Made by a program: the position numbers and the translations under genes
Source of the DNA: Mycobacterium gastri
Lineage (GTDB): Bacteria > Actinomycetota > Actinomycetes > Mycobacteriales > Mycobacteriaceae
NCBI RefSeq assembly: GCF_002102175.1
Contig: NZ_LQOX01000133.1
Location: forward strand, 1-44,846
DNA: 44,846 nucleotides
Reading direction: 5' to 3'
Shown here: positions 1 to 8,939 of the stretch, in pieces
Numbering within the stretch: position 1 is the first letter of the stretch
Layout: the number at the start of each line of letters is the position of its first letter
The notes under the pieces: model-generated
What the model saw: only the letters and a program-made list of their open reading frames with translations
Database searches by the model: none
Told to the model about the DNA's origin: nothing

Positions 1-2690
1 TTGCGCACCCCCTGCGCACTGGCCAACACCCCAGCATTACCATCCCCCACCACCGTGGCCGCCGTCGCAATATTGGTATCACCGGTCGCCTTCGCCAAGA
101 CCGCACCGGTGTTGTTATCCCCCACCACCGTGGCCGCCGTCGCCACATTGGTCGCGCCCTCGGAAGCGGCCGTAATCCCGATGTTGGCATTACCCACTAC
201 CGTGGCCGCCGTCGCAATATTGGTGTCACCGGTGGCAGAAGCCGAAATCGCCTGATTCCCATCAAAAACCGCCGTGGCAGCGGTTGCGATATTCAGTCTG
301 CCGTCGGCGTTGGCTGCGACTCCGGTGTTGGCATCGCCCACGGCGGTGCCGAGGGTGGCGATATTTGTGCTGCCGACAGCGCCGGCTGCCACCGCGTTGT
401 TGTCGCCGACGACCGTAGCGAGGGTGGCGATATTGGTGTCACCATTGGAGGTGGCGGCTGCCCCGGTATTGGCGTTGCCGACGACAGTGGCGAGCGTGGC
501 GTAATTGGCAGTGTCGTTGGAGCTGGCCAGAACTCCGCTGTTGTGGTCGCCGACCACGGTCGCAACAGTCGCGATATTGGCCGCGCCATTGGCCTCGGCT
601 GTAAGCCCATTACTGTTGCCGACCGCGGTGCCGAAGGTGGCGATATTGCCTGTGCCGTCGGTCTTGGCCTCCACCGCGGTGTTGTCATTGCCGACTGTGG
701 TGGCGGCCGTGGCGTAATTGCCGGTGCCGTTCGCACTGGCCAGTACCCCGCTGTTGTGGTCGCCAACCGCTGTCGCAAGAGTCGATATGTTGCCATCACC
801 GACAGCCTCTGCGGTCAGCACGTTGTCGTCGCCGACCACGGTCGCGAAGGTGGCGATATTGCTTCGGTCGCTGGCGCTCGCCAGGACCGCACCGTTGTCA
901 TCACCGATAGCGGTAGCGAAGGTGACGATGTTGTTGTCTCCCACGGCTTTAGCGGTCACCCCATTGCTGTCGCCGAAGGCGCTGGCAAATGTGGCGATAT
1001 TGCCCCCGCCGTTGGCGACGGCTTCGACGCCGTTGCTGGCGGTACCGAAGAGGGTCGCGGCGGTGCCGACCGTGGCGATATTGCCCCGGCCGTTGGCGTT
1101 GGCTGCAACCGAATTGTCGCCGTTGCCAAAGATAGTGAGGGAGTTAGCCATCGTGGCGATATTGGCGTCGCCGCTCGCCGTGGCTTGCACCCCATCGTTG
1201 CCGTTGCCGAAAACCCCTGCGAGAGTGGCGATGTTGTTGTTCCCAGTGGCGCCGGCTGCTACCTGTTGGTTGGCGCTGCCGACGACGGTGGCGAAGGTGG
1301 CGATGTTACCTCCGCCGCTGGCATTGGCTTCCACGCCGTTGTTGGCGTTGCCGACGAAGCTGGCGTTGGTGGCGAACGTAGCGATGTTGCCGGTGCCGTC
1401 GGCGCTGGCTTGGATCGCGTTGTTGGCGTTGCCGACAAAGCTGGCGTTGGTGGCAAAAGTCGCGATATTGCCGGTGCCGGTGGCGCTGGACGCCACCCCC
1501 GTGTTGGCGTTGCCGAAGACGGTGGCAAAGGTCGCGATGTTACCCTGTCCGTCGGTGCTGGCGGTGACCCCATCATTCGCGTTGCCGAAAGTCGTTGCAA
1601 AGGTGGCAATATTACCGGTACCACTGGCGCTGGCTTCCAGGTTCTGGTTGCCATTGCCGATCATGTTGACGTCAGTGGCAAAGGTGGCGATGTTGAGGTC
1701 GCCAGCAGCCTTGGCCTTGACGCCGTCGTTTCCGAGGCTTATCAGGCCGGTCGTGGTGGCGAAGGTAGCGATGTTGTTGTGGCCGACGGCTTCTGCGGTG
1801 ATGCCGCTGTTGGCGTTGCCCGCGACGGTGGCAAAGGTGGCGATATTGGTATCACCGCTCGCGCTGGCCGTCACCTCATGATTGCCGTTGAACATGGCAG
1901 TGCTCAAGGTGGCGATATTGAGATGGCCTGCGGTGTCGGCGCCGACGTCATGGTTGCCGTTACCGACGGCGCTGGCGAAGGTAGCGATGTTGGTGTCGCC
2001 GTTGGCGCTCGCGGCGACCTCGTTCCCGCCGCCGACGGCAGTGCCGAAGGTGGCGATGTTGAGGCGGCCGACGGCATCGGCGCCAGTCCCATGGTTGCCG
2101 TTGCCGACGACGGTCGCGAAGGTAGCGATGTTGGTATCGCCGTCGGTGCTAGCTGCGACGCCGCTGTTGGCATTGCCGATTACGTTGCTGAGCGTGGCGA
2201 TGTTGGTGTTGCCGACGGCGTCGGCTGCCACCACGTTGTTGTCGGCGCCGATAGCGTTGGCCATCGTGGCGATGTTGATGTTGCCATCAGCACCAGCCAA
2301 CACCCCGCCGTTGTAGTCGCCGAGCACGGTAGCGACGGTTGCGATATTGGTCTGACCGGCGACACTGGCTTGAACACCGCTGTTGTTGTTTCCCAACACG
2401 GTAGCAATGGTTCCGACGTTGGCGTTCGCGACTGCACCACTTCCGTTGGCACCGGCAGTAACCATGCCGTTGTTGCTACCGAGCACAGTGGCGAAGGTGC
2501 CGATGTTGGTGTTCGCGACTGCGTCATTTCCATTGGCACCCACGGTAACTGTGCTGTTATGGTTCCCGACGACGGTGGCAAAGTTGGCGATGTTCGTTCG
2601 GGCTACGGAGCCCGTGCCGTTGGCGCCGACTCCGACTGGGCTGTTGTAGTTGCCGAGCACTGTCGCAGCGTTGAAGTAGCCGCCGCCGGC
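1..2690 (-). repeat. Tandem 72-bp (24-residue) coding repeats
   Basis: Read on the minus strand, the coding sequence repeats about every 72 bases. Each unit contains the core N-(I/Y/V)-A-T-x-A-T-V-V-G-(N/D)-x-N, then a variable Gly/Ala/Ser stretch. Six of seven consecutive units that I translated near 180-690 are 23 or 24 residues long, and one is 25. Some units near 1360-1480 carry an insertion that spaces the core. Units are diverged from each other at DNA level, unlike the 165-bp repeats in the same gene. The array continues past base 1. Confidence 0.85.
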
Positions 2691-4163
2691 GCGGGCTGCG
2701 TTGTTGTCCCCGAAAACCCAAGCGCCGTTGCCTATACCGTCAACCGCACCGGCCTGGTTGTTGTTACCCAGAATCCCAGCGAAGTTCACAGTGCCACCGG
2801 CGCCGGTGCTATTGCCGCTACCGAGAGTCAAAGCCCCGGTGACCACGCCGACGACATCGGCCACATTGTCGTTACCGAAAACCCAAGCGCGGTTACCAAA
2901 GCCGTCAACCACACCGACCTGATTGCCATTACCGACAAGCCCGCCGAAGTTCACATAACCACCAGTGCTCACACTGCTACCGCTACCGAAGGCCGAAGCC
3001 GCAGTAAGCAAACCACCCACCTGCGCCACATTGTCGTTACCGAAAACCCAAGCGCGGTTACCAAAGCCGTCAACCACACCGACCTGATTGCCATTACCGA
3101 CAACCCCGGCGAAGTTCACATAACCACCAGTGCTCACACTGCTACCACTACCGAAAGCCGAAGCCGCAGTAAGCAAACCACCCACCTGCGCCACATTGTC
3201 GTTACCGAAAACCCAAGCGCGGTTACCAAAGCCGTCAACCACACCGACCTGATTGCCATTACCGACAACTCCGGCAAAGTTCACATAACCACCAGTGCTC
3301 ACACTGTTACCGCTACCAAAGGCCGAAGCCACGGTAAGCAAGCCGCCGGCCTGTGCGGTGCTGGTGTCGCCCACGGCGACGGCCGTGTTGAGATAGCCGC
3401 TGCTGCTGGCGCCCGTGACGCTGCCCAGGGCCCAGGCCCCGTCGAGCAACCCAGTGGCGCTGGCCGAACTGTTCGGGCCGAGGGCGACCGCCAGCCCACC
3501 GAAAGTCGAGTTCGCATGCGCGGTGCCCAACTGCACAAGTTGCAGACCGCTGAACGACACACTGACGTCCAACGCATTGAGCGATTCAGCCTGGGTGGCC
3601 ACGTTGACGGCCGCGACCGAACCACTCGTCTGCGCCTGAAGCGTTTGCAGCACTCCTTGCCACGGCAGCAGCTGTGCGGCCACCGTCGAAACCCCGGCGT
3701 GGTAGCCCGACAGGGCTGCCACATCCTGTGCCCACATCTGCTCGTAGTGCGCCTCGGTGGCTGCGATCGCCGGAGCGTTCAGACCCAACAGGTTCGACAT
3801 CGCCAGCACGATGAGCTGATTCCGGTTTGCCGCCACCAGCGCCGGATGCACTGTCGCCGCTAGCGCGTCCTCGAACACCGTCGCCGCTGCGCCGGCCTGG
3901 ACGGACGCGCCCTGCGCCCCGGCGGCGGCCGCATTCAGCCAGCTCGCGTATGGGGCGGCGGCACTCGCCATCGCTGCCGCCGCCCAACCCTGCCAGGAAT
4001 CGCCTACCAACGCCGAGGTCACCGACTCGAATGACGCTGCCGCCGAAGACAATTCGTCGGCCAGCTGCTGCCACGCCGACGCCGCCTGCAGCATCGGCGC
4101 TGACCCGGGGCCGGCAAAAATCCGCGCCGAGTTGATCTCCGGGGGCAGAACCGAAAAGTTCAT
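1..4163 (-). CDS. PPE family protein with long non-MPTR repeat domain (partial, runs off left edge)
   Basis: The reading frame is open from an ATG at 4163 to the window edge, so at least 1387 codons are present and the C-terminus is missing. The N-terminus has the PPE signature (P7-P8-E9), the W57-x-G59 motif and an Ala-rich helical domain of about 180 residues, as in ESX-secreted PPE proteins. Behind it lies a linker of about 90 residues. It is followed by four 55-residue repeats (2696-3355) and then about three dozen 24-residue repeats with the core NIATxATVVGxxN. These are not NxGxGNxG MPTR repeats; they resemble YadA/Hep_Hag head repeats, so a beta-solenoid surface domain is an inference. 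A GGAGAGGA ribosome site precedes the start. The start is 30 bp downstream of the PPE-MPTR gene at 4194, so the two are probably co-transcribed. No PE partner is visible. The PPE assignment is firm; the repeat fold is not. Confidence 0.9.
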   Translation of the reverse strand, partial: MNFSVLPPEINSARIFAGPGSAPMLQAASAWQQLADELSSAAASFESVTSALVGDSWQGWAAAAMASAAAPYASWLNAAAAGAQGASVQAGAAATVFEDALAATVHPALVAANRNQLIVLAMSNLLGLNAPAIAATEAHYEQMWAQDVAALSGYHAGVSTVAAQLLPWQGVLQTLQAQTSGSVAAVNVATQAESLNALDVSVSFSGLQLVQLGTAHANSTFGGLAVALGPNSSASATGLLDGAWALGSVTGASSSGYLNTAVAVGDTSTAQAGGLLTVASAFGSGNSVSTGGYVNFAGVVGNGNQVGVVDGFGNRAWVFGNDNVAQVGGLLTAASAFGSGSSVSTGGYVNFAGVVGNGNQVGVVDGFGNRAWVFGNDNVAQVGGLLTAASAFGSGSSVSTGGYVNFGGLVGNGNQVGVVDGFGNRAWVFGNDNVADVVGVVTGALTLGSGNSTGAGGTVNFAGILGNNNQAGAVDGIGNGAWVFGDNNAARAGGGYFNAATVLGNYNSPVGVGANGTGSVARTNIANFATVVGNHNSTVTVGANGNDAVANTNIGTFATVLGSNNGMVTAGANGSGAVANANVGTIATVLGNNNSGVQASVAGQTNIATVATVLGDYNGGVLAGADGNINIATMANAIGADNNVVAADAVGNTNIATLSNVIGNANSGVAASTDGDTNIATFATVVGNGNHGTGADAVGRLNIATFGTAVGGGNEVAASANGDTNIATFASAVGNGNHDVGADTAGHLNIATLSTAMFNGNHEVTASASGDTNIATFATVAGNANSGITAEAVGHNNIATFATTTGLISLGNDGVKAKAAGDLNIATFATDVNMIGNGNQNLEASASGTGNIATFATTFGNANDGVTASTDGQGNIATFATVFGNANTGVASSATGTGNIATFATNASFVGNANNAIQASADGTGNIATFATNASFVGNANNGVEANASGGGNIATFATVVGSANQQVAAGATGNNNIATLAGVFGNGNDGVQATASGDANIATMANSLTIFGNGDNSVAANANGRGNIATVGTAATLFGTASNGVEAVANGGGNIATFASAFGDSNGVTAKAVGDNNIVTFATAIGDDNGAVLASASDRSNIATFATVVGDDNVLTAEAVGDGNISTLATAVGDHNSGVLASANGTGNYATAATTVGNDNTAVEAKTDGTGNIATFGTAVGNSNGLTAEANGAANIATVATVVGDHNSGVLASSNDTANYATLATVVGNANTGAAATSNGDTNIATLATVVGDNNAVAAGAVGSTNIATLGTAVGDANTGVAANADGRLNIATAATAVFDGNQAISASATGDTNIATAATVVGNANIGITAASEGATNVATAATVVGDNNTGAVLAKATGDTNIATAATVVGDGNAGVLASAQGVR
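2696..3355 (-). repeat. Four tandem 165-bp (55-residue) coding repeats, three nearly identical
   Basis: Units start at about 2696, 2861, 3026 and 3191. The units at 2861 and 3026 differ at about four of 165 positions by eye. The unit at 3191 is almost the same until its far end, and the unit at 2696 is clearly diverged. Each encodes 55 residues including GNGNQVGVVDGFGN and WVFGNDN. The near identity suggests recent duplication or gene conversion. The 165-base period keeps the reading frame. Confidence 0.9.
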
Positions 4164-4193
4164 CGCACCCTATCCTCTCCGAGCTCGCCGACT

Positions 4194-6173
4194 TCAGAAG
4201 TTGCCACCAAAGAAGCCGGCCCAACCGGTGCCGATATTGAAGCCACCGGAGTTGCTGTTGCCGAAATTGCCGATTCCTGAATTGAATCCTGCGGCAATGT
4301 CGTTGATGTTTCCGAAGCCGGAATTGTTGTCGCCCGTGTTGAAGAACCCGACATTGTAGAAACCGGTGTTCCCGAAGCCGGAGTCGTTGTTGGAACCCGT
4401 GTTTCCAACTCCGGAGTGCTGTGTCCCCTGGTTCCCGATACCGGCATTGTTCTGACCCGGGCCGCCGGACACTCCCGCATTGCCGTAGCCTGAGTTGTTG
4501 TCACCGAAGTTGTTGAAGCCGGAATTGCCGGTGCCGGTATTCCCAAACCCGGAGTTGGCAACCGGCTGAATGACGGAACTGCCGAAACCGGTGTTCAGAC
4601 TTCCGGAGTTGAAGGCGCCCGTATTGGTATCGCCCGAATTCCACAATCCGGTATTGACGGAGCCCCCGTTGAAGCTCCCGGTATTCACATCGCCCGCGTT
4701 GAAGCTCCCGAAGTTGCTGTCGCCCGAGTTGTAGTCGCCCGTGCCGCCGGAGCCCGCGTTGAACCAGCCGGTATTGTGGCTGCCCGCGTTGAAAGCGCCG
4801 GCATTGCCGGTGCCGGCGTTACCGAAGCCGGTGTCATACGACCCGGAATTCCAGAAGCCGGTGCTGGTCACGCCCGAGTTGCCAAAGCCGGTGCTGCCCA
4901 CCCCGGAGTTCCAGCCACCCCAGTTGCCCACCCCCGAGTTGAACCACCCCAGGTTATTGCTTCCAGAGTTGAAGATGCCGGTGTTACCGCTACCAGAATT
5001 GAACAAGCCGACGTTCCCGGAGCCGGAGTTCAGGCCGCCGAATCCAATTTGATTGTCACCGGTGAGACCGATACCGATATTGTTGTTACCCGTATTAGCA
5101 AAACCGATATTGAAGTTACCGGTGTTAGCGAAGCCGACGTTGAGATCGCCGCTGTTCCCGCTACCGAGGTTTCCGCTGCCATTGTTTCCGCTGCCGAAGT
5201 TGTTGCTTCCGGCGTTGCCGAAGCCAAGGTTACCGCCGCCAATATTTCCACTGCCGAGGTTATTGCTGCCGATGTTCCCGTGGCCGAAGTTCGCGTTCCC
5301 GTTGTTTCCGCTGCCCAGGTTGTTGTTGCCGGCGTTGCCGCTGCCGACGTTGAGGCTGCCGTCGTTGCCGCTGCCGAGGTTGACGTTGCCGTGGTTACCG
5401 CTGCCGAAATTGACGTTGCCGTTGTTGCCGCTACCCAGGTTGACGTTGCCGTTGTTGCCGCTGCCCAGATTCAAATCGCCGGTATTGCCCGAGCCGAAGT
5501 TTCCACTGCCGATATTGCCGAAACCGAGGTTAGGCAGCGAGATATTGGTGCCGGCGGCCGCACTCGACCCAGCCGAGATGGCGGATGCCACCGGCCCTCC
5601 CCGGGAGGCCGACATGTCCGGCATACCCGGCTGGCTCGATGCGGCGGAAATGCCTTGCAGCCCAGCACGCCACGGCGACAATGCGGCCGCCGCGGCCGAC
5701 GTGTCGGCGTGGTAACTCAGCATCGCGGCCACGTCTTGCGCCCACATCTGCTCGTATTGGGCCTCGGCTGAAGCGATCGCCGGTGCGTTCAGGCCGAGCA
5801 GGTTCGACGCCACCAGTTGCACGAACCGATTACGGTTGATCGCCACCATCAATGGATGCACTGTGGCCGCGCGCGCCGCGTCAAACGCACCGGCCACCGC
5901 TCGAGCCTGAGCTGCCGCGCCCGACGCGTGATCCGCCGCGGCACTCAACCATCGGGCGTAAGGCGCCGCAGCAGCCGCCATCGCCGCTGATGCCGGCCCC
6001 CGCCAAGAGCCGTCGACCAACCCCGACGTCACCGACGAGAACGACGACGCGGCACCGGCGAGCTCGCCAGCCAGTCCATCCCAGGCCGAAGCCGCAGCGA
6101 GCATCGGTTGCGGACCGGCGCCGGCGAAAATCCGCAACGAATTGATCTCCGGTGGCAACACCGAAAAATTCAT
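4194..6173 (-). CDS. PPE family protein, MPTR subfamily
   Basis: This is a 659-residue PPE protein. It has the PPE signature at residues 7-9, W57-x-G59 and an Ala-rich PPE domain of about 180 residues. The rest is the pentapeptide/decapeptide MPTR array (NxGxGNxG type, for example SGNFGSGNTG), ending in a Gly/Phe-rich tail GWAGFFGGNF. I chose the ATG at 6173 because it starts the conserved MNFSVLPPEIN block and has GGGAAGGG upstream; a longer frame to 6221 lacks homology. PPE proteins of this class are substrates of ESX/type VII secretion and are exported or surface-located. The next gene on the same strand begins 30 bp after its stop and is also a PPE, so the two likely form one transcript. 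Its specific function is unknown. Confidence 0.93.
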   Translation of the reverse strand: MNFSVLPPEINSLRIFAGAGPQPMLAAASAWDGLAGELAGAASSFSSVTSGLVDGSWRGPASAAMAAAAAPYARWLSAAADHASGAAAQARAVAGAFDAARAATVHPLMVAINRNRFVQLVASNLLGLNAPAIASAEAQYEQMWAQDVAAMLSYHADTSAAAAALSPWRAGLQGISAASSQPGMPDMSASRGGPVASAISAGSSAAAGTNISLPNLGFGNIGSGNFGSGNTGDLNLGSGNNGNVNLGSGNNGNVNFGSGNHGNVNLGSGNDGSLNVGSGNAGNNNLGSGNNGNANFGHGNIGSNNLGSGNIGGGNLGFGNAGSNNFGSGNNGSGNLGSGNSGDLNVGFANTGNFNIGFANTGNNNIGIGLTGDNQIGFGGLNSGSGNVGLFNSGSGNTGIFNSGSNNLGWFNSGVGNWGGWNSGVGSTGFGNSGVTSTGFWNSGSYDTGFGNAGTGNAGAFNAGSHNTGWFNAGSGGTGDYNSGDSNFGSFNAGDVNTGSFNGGSVNTGLWNSGDTNTGAFNSGSLNTGFGSSVIQPVANSGFGNTGTGNSGFNNFGDNNSGYGNAGVSGGPGQNNAGIGNQGTQHSGVGNTGSNNDSGFGNTGFYNVGFFNTGDNNSGFGNINDIAAGFNSGIGNFGNSNSGGFNIGTGWAGFFGGNF

Positions 6174-6581
6174 CACCCTAGCCCTTCCCCAGCCGAGCTG
6201 CCCCGACCGACGGGCCCGCAATCACGGGCCAGAGCAACCGTTACACCGGCGCGCCCTGGCTGTCAGCGGTTCGGGCGAATTGCTCCAGGAGGTCCTCGAC
6301 CGCAGCCCGGCTACGACTGCCACGCCGCGGGTTCCACCGTCGCGGCAGCGCCCTCGGTCGCCGACGGGTTGGCAGCGCGGCTGGGCGAATCAAGCGGCCC
6401 CGACGACCCGGCGACTTCACACCGGGCCACCCACCGAGCCCGTGCGTATCGTCGAACCCGACCATGACGAACAACGGGCGATCCGTGCGGCACCTGGCAG
6501 TGGCACCTTGCCACCGTCCAACCCGGCGCCCTCGACAACAACCGGGTGGGCTCCACGCCCGATAGACAGTGAGGCAGGAAG
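6174..6581. other. Intergenic region between divergent PPE and yceI-like genes
   Basis: This stretch of about 400 bp separates two divergent genes and so should hold both promoters. Several short frames run through it, but none shows recognisable protein homology or a convincing start. I see no clear inverted repeat, tRNA or strong hexamer pair. It is GC-rich throughout. Confidence 0.5.
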
Positions 6582-7115
6582 ATGACGACGCTCGAAACGC
6601 TACTCAGCGATCCCGATGCCGCCGGGGCATGGAATCTTGTTCCGGATCACTCGGCGGTCACCTTCAAAATCAAGAACATGTGGGGCCTGCTCGCGGTCAA
6701 GGGCGAATTCACCAAGTTCACCGGCCGCGGCAACTTGACCGACCCGGGCGCGGTCTCCGGTTATCTCGAGGTCGACGTCGCCTCGCTGCGCACCGGTATC
6801 CGCCTGCGTGACAAGCATTTACTCTCGGCCGATTTCTTCGACGTCGAACGCTTCCCAGAAATCCGGGTTGTGGTTACCGCGCTGCACCCGACCAAGGGCA
6901 AACACGCCGAACTGCAGGCCAGCTTCACCATCAAAGGCATCACAGACCCGGTAACCCTGCCGGTCACGGTCACCGAGTTCAGCGACGGCTCGGTGCGCAT
7001 AGCCGGCCAAACCGAGATCGACCGAACTCAGTTCGGGTTGCGCTGGAACAAGTTCGGCATCATGGCTGCGACAGCGACCGCAGCGGGCGAGGTGTGTTTC
7101 GTGAAGGCGCCGTAG
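6582..7115 (+). CDS. YceI family protein
   Basis: The 177-residue product matches the YceI lipocalin-like family. It shows the typical opening W-x-L-x-P-x-H-S-x-V-x-F near residues 17-28, the K-x-x-x-W-G-x-x-x-V-x-G-x-F strand block (residues 31-44), the R-D-x-H-L-x-S-x-x-F-F-D block near residues 75-88 and a late F-x-L-x-W-N-K motif. Family members bind isoprenoid or other amphipathic lipids in a beta-barrel. No signal peptide is visible, so it is probably cytoplasmic, unlike E. coli YceI. The ATG at 6582 is preceded by a purine-rich AGGCAGGAAG. It converges with the PPE gene at 7131, with only 15 bp between stops. It is a single-gene unit from its context, and its ligand here is not known. 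Confidence 0.88.
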   Translation: MTTLETLLSDPDAAGAWNLVPDHSAVTFKIKNMWGLLAVKGEFTKFTGRGNLTDPGAVSGYLEVDVASLRTGIRLRDKHLLSADFFDVERFPEIRVVVTALHPTKGKHAELQASFTIKGITDPVTLPVTVTEFSDGSVRIAGQTEIDRTQFGLRWNKFGIMAATATAAGEVCFVKAP

Positions 7116-7130
7116 CAGAACGAAGTCCGT

Positions 7131-8396
7131 TCAGCCACCGCGCATTTGAATTCCCTGCTCTTGCTTGACCCGAGGTCGCAGCTTCCCCTTTTCGGCTTCC
7201 GGCCGTAACGAAGCCGCCTTTTCCTCTGCCTCCGATGCCTGGTCCTGCTTGTTGGCTGACCGGTGCGACGCATCGGCGGCCAGCGACGGCCGTAGCGCCG
7301 ACTCGGGAATTCCCGAACCCGTCGATTGTGTCACCCGCGCTACCGGTACCGGGGCCGCCTTCGCCGCAATTTCGGGATCCGCGGTGGGCAACACCCCCAT
7401 CTGGGGAGCCGCAGCCTCGACTTCGGCCGCCGGCGGGACCGCTGCTTCCGGTGCCCGAGTTGGTGCGGCACTTCCAGCGCTTCCCGCACCAACGCCAATG
7501 CCGGCAGACCCCGTCTGATTGCTGCCGGTGGCCGGGATCAGGATCGGAACGCCCATCATTCCGGGGGCGGCGACGCCGCCGCTTGCGCTGGTAGCGCCGC
7601 CAGTCAAGAGACTTGCACTGCCGACATTGCCGCTGCCGGCAATCCCCTGACCTACGTTGCTGTACATCGGGTCGGCCTGCGATAGCCCGGCGCTGGGGTT
7701 GCCGTTGACGACGGTGTTCGTCTGCCCACCGACCGGGCCGCTGCTCGCGCCGCCGGCATTGCTGCCGCCGGCAACGTTTGCACCCTCGCCGTTACCGCCA
7801 ACATTGGTAGTAGTACCCGCGGCGCCACTGCCCGCGCTTGTGCCCGCGGCGCCGGCGCTGCCCATACCCGGGAGCCCCTTCAGGATGTTCTGCCACGGCA
7901 CCAACTGCGAGGCGAGCGCCGCGGCACCGGAGTAGTAGCCCGACATCGCAGACACGTCCGCAGCCCACATTTCCTCGTAAATGCTCTCCGCGAACGCGAT
8001 CGCCGGCGCGTTCTGGCCGAACAAATTCGACATCACCAGCTGCACGAATGCGTCGCGATTGGCGGCCACGGCCGCCGGAAGCACCGTCGCTGCCTGGGCT
8101 GCCTCGAACATGCTGGCCATGGCACTGGCTTGCCCCGCGGCCCCGGCGGACTGCGCCGCGGCCGCACTCAGCCACGCCGCGTACGGAGCTGCCGCAGCCG
8201 CCATCGCCGCCGCTGCCGGACCCTGCCAAGCCTGACCCGCCAGAGTCGACGTCACCGAGGCAAAGGATTGGGCCGCGGCCCCCAACTCCTCGGCAAGTCC
8301 CGACCATGCGGTCGCCGCCTGCAACATTGGCGCCGAACCCGCGCCGATGAACATTCGCAAAGAGTTGATCTCCGGCGGCAGCACGAAAAAACTCAC
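7131..8396 (-). CDS. PPE family protein, non-MPTR (PPE52-like)
   Basis: The start is a GTG at 8396 because it opens the conserved V-S-F-F-V-L-P-P-E-I-N block and has GGAGG at 8406-8410 with a 9-nt spacer; the longer frame to 8459 is not supported. The product is 421 residues: a PPE domain of about 180 residues with W-x-G, then a low-complexity Gly/Ser/Ala/Asn region without MPTR repeats. It ends in a Pro/Ala-rich stretch and a strongly charged tail rich in Lys, Glu and Arg (last 50 residues). Its nearness to the Rv3143-like gene and nuoA suggests the counterpart of M. tuberculosis PPE52 (Rv3144c), but here it lies upstream of the Rv3143-like gene rather than between it and nuoA. The ortholog call is inference; the PPE call is firm. 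Confidence 0.9.
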   Translation of the reverse strand: MSFFVLPPEINSLRMFIGAGSAPMLQAATAWSGLAEELGAAAQSFASVTSTLAGQAWQGPAAAAMAAAAAPYAAWLSAAAAQSAGAAGQASAMASMFEAAQAATVLPAAVAANRDAFVQLVMSNLFGQNAPAIAFAESIYEEMWAADVSAMSGYYSGAAALASQLVPWQNILKGLPGMGSAGAAGTSAGSGAAGTTTNVGGNGEGANVAGGSNAGGASSGPVGGQTNTVVNGNPSAGLSQADPMYSNVGQGIAGSGNVGSASLLTGGATSASGGVAAPGMMGVPILIPATGSNQTGSAGIGVGAGSAGSAAPTRAPEAAVPPAAEVEAAAPQMGVLPTADPEIAAKAAPVPVARVTQSTGSGIPESALRPSLAADASHRSANKQDQASEAEEKAASLRPEAEKGKLRPRVKQEQGIQMRGG

Positions 8397-8405
8397 TGCA
8401 CCAGT

Positions 8406-8410
8406 CCTCC
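8406..8410 (-). promoter_or_regulatory. Ribosome binding site deciding GTG start of the PPE52-like gene
   Basis: A perfect GGAGG on the minus strand lies 9 nt before the GTG at 8396. It rules for this start over the upstream ATG at 8459. Confidence 0.75.
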
Positions 8411-8939
8411 AGAATCGCTTGCCAGGTTCGTACCGGCGTCGCACATAGCGTAACGACATTTGGCCGCCGATTCGCCGCTTATCCCCGCATTCATCGTTGT
8501 CGCTCCCACGCCCGACTTCACCGGCGCTCCCCCACTGCGCCAGACACTGCCCCGAGCGCGGGCGCTGTCGGTCTCAACCAGCGCGCACCCGCCAACGGCC
8601 GCCCGGTCATCAGGGGCAAGCCCGGCGGGTACACCGCAGCGACGAGGACGGTGAACTCGCCCGCCTCGAGGCGCCGCGTTGCCGAGTATTAACTAACAAC
8701 TACGGTTGACAGCAACTCTAATTTACGTGTGCCAGGGCATTCGTTTTGTAGACAATGATCTACCCTGCGTCTCTTGAATCACGCCCGTTAGCCGCCCGGG
8801 ATCCGTAACCGGCCCCAGGCGAAGGTTGTCGATGCGCATACCGGAGGCGAATTTGCGACCATGCCAACAACTTTGGATGCCGAATTCGCGGGCGCTGGCG
8901 TGTTATAGCCCGTCGCCGAGCCGAGCGACCCGGCGCAAC
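8411..8939. other. Intergenic region, AT-richer patch with palindrome
   Basis: No gene is supported in this stretch. The part from about 8690 to 8770 is notably AT-richer than its surroundings. It contains TTGACA at 8706-8711, a TTGT-AG-ACAA palindrome at 8746-8755 (a shape seen in GntR-family operators) and GTAGA/TCTAC arms at 8748-8763. These may be the old promoter and operator of the decayed DedA-methyltransferase unit. No well-spaced -10 partner for the TTGACA is evident. Confidence 0.35.

Noticed and set aside
2861..3355. Possible CRISPR-like array
   Set aside because: The repeated units are contiguous 165-bp coding repeats with no unique spacers and keep one reading frame of the PPE gene.
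543..3863. 1106-codon open frame on the plus strand
   Set aside because: It lies exactly antisense, codon on codon, to the PPE repeat gene. Repetitive codon use without TTA, CTA or TCA keeps the opposite strand open. Its product has no recognisable domain and no start signal.
6142..6585. 147-codon plus-strand frame before the YceI-like gene
   Set aside because: It begins inside the antisense of the PPE start, overlaps the YceI start and reads as low-complexity Pro/Arg/Thr-rich sequence.
8706..8734. TTGACA as a full sigma-A promoter
   Set aside because: No TANNNT element lies at 16-19 bases downstream; only the hexamer is present.
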